Positions 57,666 to 64,000 of a DNA stretch of 64,000 bases are shown here, piece after piece (positions within the stretch are counted from its first letter, which is position 1; every line of letters begins with the position of its first letter). Origin of the DNA: Balanoglossus misakiensis (lineage: Eukaryota; Hemichordata). Location of the stretch: the NCBI GenBank assembly GCA_040954595.2, contig CM082589.2, positions 7,440,001 through 7,504,000 of the forward strand. The letters run 5' to 3'. The position numbers and the translations under genes are program-made. Under the pieces are notes generated by a model. That model had not been told where the DNA came from. It did not search any database and worked only from the letters and a program-made list of their open reading frames with translations.

Positions 57666-57794
57666 AGGTTATTACGAAAATACCGCAAAGTATGCACTCG
57701 GACATTAGCGCAGCGCATCGCCCTCCGCTGCGCGTCGGGCGATACTTGGCGCTAATGTCCTCGTGCATACTTTGCGGTATTTTCGTAATAACCT
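57666..57794. mobile_element. 129-bp palindromic element
   Basis: It runs from AGGTTATTACGAAAATACCG to CGGTATTTTCGTAATAACCT, with arms complementary over nearly the whole length and a GC-rich centre. A 12-bp direct repeat, GTATAATAATAA, lies just outside on both sides (about 57655 and 57813), but the right copy is 18 bases beyond the palindrome end. A larger inserted unit is therefore possible. Confidence 0.75.
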
Positions 57795-59445
57795 CATATT
57801 CTCTACAAAAAGGTATAATAATAATGTGTAAACAACCGCTCATCTATTTTGGGATACGTTCCTTTACTTTTGGCTGAGTCATGTATGGCAAAATGGTAGA
57901 AAACAGAAGAAAGTGCAACATTTGTTATGTATATATGTCTACCTGCCCCAAACACATATGCCAGAATCATGACACATGACCCCGTACTATAGAGAAATTT
58001 ATTGTACAAAGTTATATATTCTCAATACCAAGCAATGGACACTTATATACATCTGCTTGACATGGCAGTGTGAAGTAAAGTAATGACCCTAACTACATAT
58101 ACACACGGCTTATGGTATATGTCCCTGCTTATGAATTCGTTATCACCTTGGTTCTGCTCGCCGCGCCAGTGCACACTTTTCTAGGCTTTGCACATACAAA
58201 TCCCTCCATGCGGAAGCTGTATGTAACTTATTATTTTATTTACTAAGGCTGCAGACTGTAGGTTAAACGGCGATATTGACATCAGCGCGTTCACTTCATT
58301 TGCTTTACTTGGATGATATGAGATAACTGCTCTAACAACAACATATAGGTGCACGGTGACAGCATGAGTTCTCACTATTCACAGGCAACCTTCAAATTGT
58401 CGGTAGATTTTTTCATCATTGGTTGTGGCGTGTTTACTTGCCGGTAATTTTGAATGTATGACTTGCGTATAGATCTTCATCGACGACCTCTAATGACCAT
58501 GTTGACAGCGTCAAGCAAAACGTACCTCTCTGGCTCTGCTAATCGCTTACATTCACCGTAAACCGGGCCAGTGCACATTGTTTCGATGTGTGTTCCACCA
58601 TCCACAAGCGAACCTTTATTGCAATCATATATACAAGATGGCGCATCACCACGCTTACATCCGCAGTGAGCACATGGCCTTGGCATGGAGTGGAATGGGT
58701 CAGGTCGGGTTCACCAACGCGCGCGTATAGGCTGCTCCTAATTGACATATCAATCACTGAGTCAGTATATTTCTGGTTTAGTGACCGATAAGTGCCCATT
58801 GTGTATATACATGTTTTTTAAATCTCTAAGTGTCTGATCGCGAGATACCATCAGCGGCTTAACAGAACGGAAATTGACAAAATGTTATTATTGGTGAAAT
58901 AGAGGATTGTTCATAGTAATACATGCACACGTATATAGGCCATGTAAGGATGATGATATGGTCACAGTTTATTTACGGTCATCCAGTGGGCTCATGGACG
59001 AAAATAAACACACAGCATATTTGAATACCCGCATTATTTATCTCATGGGATATTTTGAAACTGTTGACAGTTAATTATTATTGTTTATTCTTCATGTAGT
59101 CCACGTATAATAATGAATACGGGGAGTTTTTGCATATAAATTATACTTCATCGTGCTTTCGGACTTTTAGCAATAATTTAAAGCTAAGACGAAATTTTCG
59201 AGAGAAAAACAGTCACGGCTAGTGAGGCTTTAACAGCATTTCATTCTTTTTGTCAAGATAAAAATCTTGGCAATAGCCTCGCTCACCTGATTTGCAAAAT
59301 GGCCTTCGCTCAACTAAAGGTGGATTGCGCACAAGACGATAACTTTGCGAAGGCGGCGAGTGGGACTGTGAATTAGTCAACACGCCCAAGATTTGTAATG
59401 GTAATAAATACAATGTACATATAATCTGAGTGCATCGTCTGTTTT

Positions 59446-59895
59446 TAGTCCCCCAAATACGTAACAACACTTTGGCTGAGAATTTAGGGGGCCCTGCGTG
59501 GCAGCCCTCGCCAACCAAACTCAGCTAGGGGCCCTAGATTTGTGGAAAGTGTTTCTTCGCAGTGGAAGTAGAATACTGTAGTGCGTTGTGCTGTTCACCC
59601 AGTTGTATCCGTGAGTATACTGAGTTTTATATCACTTTGAGAAACACTTTTACTACAGTCATGTAATAAGCCTGGTGTGATGAGGAATATTTCAGCACTG
59701 AACATAGGCCCCTACATGTATGAGGAACTGTTGCCCTACAACACTATACAAGTCGCAGCATTCAACGTTTGCATTCATGGTGTCCAGTGTTTACAAATAG
59801 ATTAAGTAGTTTTTTTCTTTATTTAGATTTTTTATTTGTTTATTTATTTTAATCATTCATTCATAATCCCGTTAAACTCACTAATACAACAGTTT
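59446..59895. repeat. Direct duplication, copy 1
   Basis: About 450 bases (CCCCAAATACGTAACAACAC through AATCCCGTTAAACTC) recur at 63540-63990 with few differences. A GTGAGTATAC donor-like site after GCAGTTGTATCC is kept in both copies. The segment lies about 700 bases upstream of the methyltransferase start codon. Confidence 0.9.
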
Positions 59896-60555
59896 TAAAA
59901 TGTCTCGGGTAGTAACAAAAATGTGATCAAGACTGACCTTAGATGGCATGATCAGTATGTTCATGAAGGTCAAGCCCCCCCCCCCCCTTCTCAAGGTTAA
60001 TTAGACCAGATCAACGCCAACACCTGATCTCTGAATTCTATCTCTTCTTCAAAAAAGTAAAACAAATAGAAGAGAATTCAGAGGCAGTTTATTTCTGGTA
60101 TAAAAGTTTCATCCAGACACAAAATATCAATGGCTGAAAAATCGAACCATATACACGTACAGAGTGTTTCTACGCTTTTTTATATATTTATCCAGAAACT
60201 ATTTAAAGACCCCGTGACTATAGTAGTTGGAGAAAGCTGCTGGTACAAACTAGTATGCTGTGTGACTACACTTTGTTCAATTTAAAATAGAATGCAAATT
60301 TTACTGTTAACACAGACTGGCATTTGATGTCACCAGTGAAGAATACTATAGGTGGATTTTGTCTACAATAACACTGTAACCGGCAGTTATAGATATGCAA
60401 TAGTTGGAGAAAAATAGCTACTTGTAATACAAAATAATTGGTCGATATACATCATTGATGCAATTTTTATACCATTAAATTAATCCCTTCCTCCTCCTCC
60501 TCTTAGACATATATGGATTTAGACCGAAAATGTTTTTTCCTGACTACAGAAATGT

Positions 60556-60557
<2 letters not shown>

Positions 60558-60589
<32 letters not shown>

Positions 60590-60590
60590 G
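60558..60590. repeat. (ATC)n microsatellite
   Basis: Eleven ATC units about 40 bases upstream of the methyltransferase-like start codon. Confidence 0.95.
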
Positions 60591-60627
60591 TATTACTGAT
60601 GTGCCCATTCTGTTATACAACAGCACG

Positions 60628-62511
60628 ATGCAAGCTTTGAAGGCATTGGTTCGTTTCCCAGAGGATTACTTTAAGGGGCTGGCTATAGTAAAGAAGACTG
60701 ACATACATAACCGCTATTGGGAAGAAAGGCAGAAAATTACGATACGTATTTTTGAAAGGTTTGAGTTCAAGGGAGACAAACACTCGGAGTTGCAAGTGCT
60801 TGGTATAGGAACAGGAGATGGTGAGTATATTTTCTGTTAGAAGAAGACATATCTTTGTTCGACGTCATCGTATACGAGTGGTTTTCGTGGAGAAGATGTA
60901 CACCTCCGCGAAAACCACCAACGAAAATAAACCAAGTTCCGGTGCCATGTACCAAAAAACAATTATTGTGACAGGATTTTATAAATAACTCCGAAGAACT
61001 GTTGCATTGTCGGCGAGTTCAAGTCAGTGCAGTCGGTCGGTACGCGTTTCTGTAGAAATATAAACATGGCGACAGGTTGATGACGTCGAAAAGGGGTGAT
61101 GGATTTTTGATCTACGTCATACAGGTGGTGATATGGGCCAGTTCATGTGATAATGAAGGTCCAAATTTCCATCACCCAACAGGTAACAGCGATATTTCAA
61201 TAATTGACACGTTGTGTGGCAAATATCACCACATCAACTTTTATGTTGCGGAACCCGCGGAAAGTGAAGTTAACAAGTACAAGACGTTGGTGGCGTCTAA
61301 ACAGGAACAAGGCCTCTGGAAGAATGCCAATTTTGAATTCCATCGCCCGGGAACTGTTGAAAGTTACCTCGCAGATGCTAAGGCAGGGAAGATTCAGAAC
61401 AGGTTCGACATCATTCATCTCCAACACAGTGCCTATCATTTCATCAACGTTGAGGACATCTTTGTAGAGCTGTATGGTCTTCTAAACACCGGCGGGATGT
61501 TGTTCAATTTGATTGGTGCGGGTAGGTTAAAGTCAGAAACATATTCACATCTTTAGGAAAATGTCGAATGAAGCAAGCATTATCATGGCTGTCGCTGATC
61601 AATACAGCTCAGTCCAGCATCACTGTATCCAGGCTGTACTCTACACATTTAAGGTATACAATCATCTGTAAATTATATTTACCCGTCCCGTATATGAGGA
61701 GGAAAGTTGGATAATATGACACTATAATCATTTATTCCATTCCGTCATTCATTAAAGTACAAGGTCACCCCTAATTTACATACGCCCATATATGGCTGAA
61801 ATGGCGTATTTGAGTTTTGTAAAGAACATATGGTGGCGCTCTTTTTTCGCGTGCGCCACCCACTGAAAATCTGTGATTGGCTAGATCTCAGTTTAACTAG
61901 GTAACTATAGGGGGCCGTATACCATTAAGTATATGAGACATGCCATTCAGGATAAAAATACGACACGCCGGGATTTGTATTTGGGCTGTACCTTCAGTGT
62001 TTGCATGTCCTTTGGCGAACCACATTTGAGTTCAACGGATCATAAGACTGTGTTACTGTATTTCCTTTTTGAGAAGGTTCTTCCACGCCGAACAAACTAC
62101 GTTCAGTTAATTTGCAGTGGTCTGAAATTATGTTATATATTTTGTTTTCTCTCTTTAGGCGCCTGGAATGAGATTTACCTGCGATTGGGTAATATTATTC
62201 CTGATCCCATGGTATGTAAGTTTGGTTCTGCTAAGGTTCGAGAAATATTGCAGCGACGAATGCCGCACGTAAAGGCCACTGTAGCAACGCACTCAAAATT
62301 CGATTACTGCATTGACGAGTGCTTCAAAGAAGATTCTGAGGAGGGGAATTTGATGCTTGATTTCCTGACTCAAGTCCACAACTTCAGACAGGATGCACCC
62401 AAAGAAATATTTGATGATTTCATGAAATTTCTGAGAGAGGAATGTTGTTACAAGATTGGTGATAATTTCATTCTGGCCGGAGAAGAGGAGAGTATTGTGA
62501 TAATTAAGTAG
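60628..62511 (+). CDS. Histamine N-methyltransferase-like methyltransferase
   Basis: Three exons, 60628-60820, 61183-61521 and 62159-62511, join in phase to 294 aa; vertebrate histamine N-methyltransferase has 292. The SAM-binding glycine motif is GIGTGDG (59-65), followed by the strand carrying the adenosine-side acidic residue (AEPAESEVNKYK). FDIIHLQHSAYHF matches the family's second conserved strand, and the C-terminal NLMLDFLTQVHNF block is typical of the family. The first ATG in frame is at 60628; an AG acceptor near 60549 suggests a noncoding first exon upstream. In the C-terminal strand the residue at the position of the histamine-binding Asn is not Asn, by my alignment from memory. 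The substrate may therefore be another small amine. The protein should be cytosolic. The flanking duplication suggests it is one of a tandem set. Confidence 0.88.
61752..61928. mobile_element. TTAA-type MITE, family B, copy 3
   Basis: It has TTAA at both ends and the same interior as the copy at 48220-48415 (GCCCATATATGGCTGAAATG, GTGGCGCTCTTTTTTCGCGTG, CCACCCACTGAAAATC). The end repeats have diverged (AAGTACAAGGTCACC; GGGCCGTATACCA). It lies in intron 2 of the methyltransferase-like gene. Confidence 0.85.
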
Positions 62512-62641
62512 AAATTTCTTAGACTTATAGTTTGCAGCCCGTTGTAGTCTTTATTGTATAATATTAATGTCAGCTGCGTTCAACTTGTGTTGATTAGAAT
62601 TTTAATATTTGAAGATGAAAAGAAGTTAATATATCAATATC

Positions 62642-62647
62642 AATAAA
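62642..62647 (+). terminator. Polyadenylation signal of the methyltransferase-like gene
   Basis: AATAAA 131 bases after the TAG stop. Confidence 0.5.
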
Positions 62648-63539
62648 ATAATAAGATAAGGAAATAAGATAAAATTCAAATTTAGCCTGAGATACTTGCC
62701 ACATAAAATTTTGAATGTTTTTTATTCATGTGTTGACTGAAAAGTACTCTGTGAAGATGTTAATACGGACGGTAATAAATTATCTTTGATCTTTACAAAA
62801 AAAAGAACAGAGGCGTACAGGTTTACGTTCAAATGTTGAACCAACCACACGGACATCTTTTGGTTTTACGTGTCTACACTGAACGTTTCAGAGTAGAATT
62901 AAAAGAACAGACAAGAACGTCGTGACAGTTGAATCCTGTTGTTGTCATACCTTTCCATAGTCCAATCTTGGTGATTACAAAAAGTCGTGGTGATGACATG
63001 TCAGTAACCGGAACCGGAAGTAAGTTTGGAGTTTTTGACGATATGTCAGAAACCGGAACCGGAAGTATGGTCCAGAGTATAAACTGTCGGCAGGCACAGA
63101 GGGTCATAGGGAATAGAGGTGTATACTTAGACAATAACGCTTATGTACAATAGATGTATTCAGTAGGTATAGTTTATCATTCTTTAGGACACTGAACAAG
63201 AAATTACAGCGTTTCCTAAGTTTGGTATTTGTTTAGTCGAGTGGAAAAAATGAAAATCAAATAAAGAGAATCCCACTAGCAGCCTCACTCGTCTGCTTAA
63301 TGTTGCATGCGTCACATTTGACAAGATGATAACTTTGTGAAGGCAACAAGGGGATGTGTGAGAGAGTCTGCTTACGAGACTGCTACTACGGTAATGAATA
63401 TATTATCTGTAAATATGGTCTGAGATTGTCCACAAACGGTGTGTTAGACAGCTTTACCTTAGAGGAGAGGAAATATGAAACGCTCACTGCTCTACTGTAA
63501 CTGCATCGAAGGTTTGTCTACCTTTATTGTCTAATTTTT

Positions 63540-63990
63540 ATTCCCCAAAATACGTAACAACACTTTGAATGTGAATTTAGGGGGCCCTGCATGGCAGCCC
63601 TCGCAAACCAAACTCAGCTAGGGGCCCTATATTTGTGGAAAGTGTTTCTTCGCAGTGGAAGTAGAATACTGCAGTGCATTGTGTTGTTCACGCAGTTGTA
63701 TCCGTGAGTATACTGAGTTTTATATGATTTGAGATACACTTTTATCACAGTCATGTAATAAGCCTGGCGTGACGAGGAACATTTGAGCCAGAACTGAACA
63801 TACATGTATGATGAACTGTTGGCCTGCAGCCCTATACAAGTCGCAGCATTCAACGCTAGCATTCATTGTGTCCTTTGTTTACAAATAGATGAAGTAGTTT
63901 TATTTATTTACATTTTCTGTATTTAGATATTTATTTGTTTATTTATTTATATTAGGTCATTGTATCATAATCCCGTTAAACTCCTTAATA
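63540..63990. repeat. Direct duplication, copy 2
   Basis: It matches 59446-59895 in the same orientation, about 4.09 kb away. If the first copy is the 5' region of the methyltransferase-like gene, this one should precede a further gene copy just beyond 64000. Confidence 0.9.
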
Positions 63991-64000
63991 CAAGAGTGTT

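Larger units (their letters stand above)
57117..60627. other. Gene-free spacer before the methyltransferase-like gene
   Basis: AATAAA at 57227-57232 probably ends the guanylyl cyclase 2 transcript. A 129-bp palindrome lies at 57666-57794. A Cys-containing minus-strand frame at 58477-58686 is not convincing. From 59446 to 59895 runs a segment duplicated at 63540-63990; it may hold the promoter and a noncoding first exon of the methyltransferase gene. An (ATC)n run lies at 60558-60590. Confidence 0.5.
62512..64000. other. 3' flank of the methyltransferase gene and start of the next unit
   Basis: AATAAA at 62642-62647 is a candidate polyadenylation signal. A short direct repeat (GTAACCGGAACCGGAAGTA, GAAACCGGAACCGGAAGTA) lies at about 63004-63067. 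From 63540 the sequence repeats 59446-59895. No exon is seen. Confidence 0.55.

Noticed and set aside
58477-58686. Cys-rich minus-strand frame (PCAHCGCKRGDAPSC)
   Set aside because: Short, no splice partners, no recognisable family, and overlapped by another frame on the plus strand.
59219-59518. 99-codon minus-strand frame
   Set aside because: Partly inside the duplicated noncoding segment and broken in the second copy, so not under coding constraint.

Overview
This is nuclear DNA from an animal. The genes have many short exons with GT-AG introns and phase-matched junctions, and the long introns and spacers are AT-rich and full of microsatellites and short inverted-repeat transposons (MITEs). 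The gene content is a receptor guanylyl cyclase pair, a TIR/ZU5/death-domain protein, a histamine-N-methyltransferase-like enzyme and a DUF6589-type multicopy gene. That mix fits an invertebrate deuterostome such as a hemichordate, amphioxus or echinoderm. The species cannot be fixed from the sequence alone.

Layout. 1-1980: repeats, including a MITE with a 10-bp target duplication. 1981-4044 (+): a DUF6589-type gene with a CxxC/CxxC head, probably a frameshifted and 3'-truncated pseudogene. 5207-11789 (-): a nine-exon proline-rich gene (predicted 1330 aa) built from four tandem copies of a two-exon cassette. 15102-28070 (-): the most striking locus, a 15-exon gene (predicted 1737 aa) whose exons all join in phase. 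It encodes a long ARM/HEAT-like helical region, then a TIR-like domain, ZU5, UPA and a C-terminal death domain. 31768-43538 (+) and 44511-57116 (+): two complete, tandem, 22-exon receptor guanylyl cyclase genes (1089 and 1105 aa) with matching intron phases. 60628-62511 (+): a three-exon histamine-N-methyltransferase-like gene (294 aa). A roughly 450-bp segment upstream of it (59.45-59.9 kb) recurs at 63.54-64.0 kb, which suggests the next copy of a tandem methyltransferase array begins just beyond the window.

Functional reading. The two cyclases would each bind an extracellular ligand and make cGMP inside the cell. The methyltransferase would act on a small amine or related substrate. The ARM-TIR-ZU5-UPA-death protein looks like a cytosolic signalling scaffold that combines a SARM1-like front with a PIDD/UNC5-like back. 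Nothing ties these genes into one pathway; this looks like ordinary gene-by-gene neighbourhood with local tandem duplication.

The non-coding part holds at least six distinguishable families of short inverted-repeat elements, several with two to four copies in the window and readable target-site duplications (TTAA, 9 bp or 10 bp). All exon models are read by eye from splice signals and phase; no alignment or transcript data were available.
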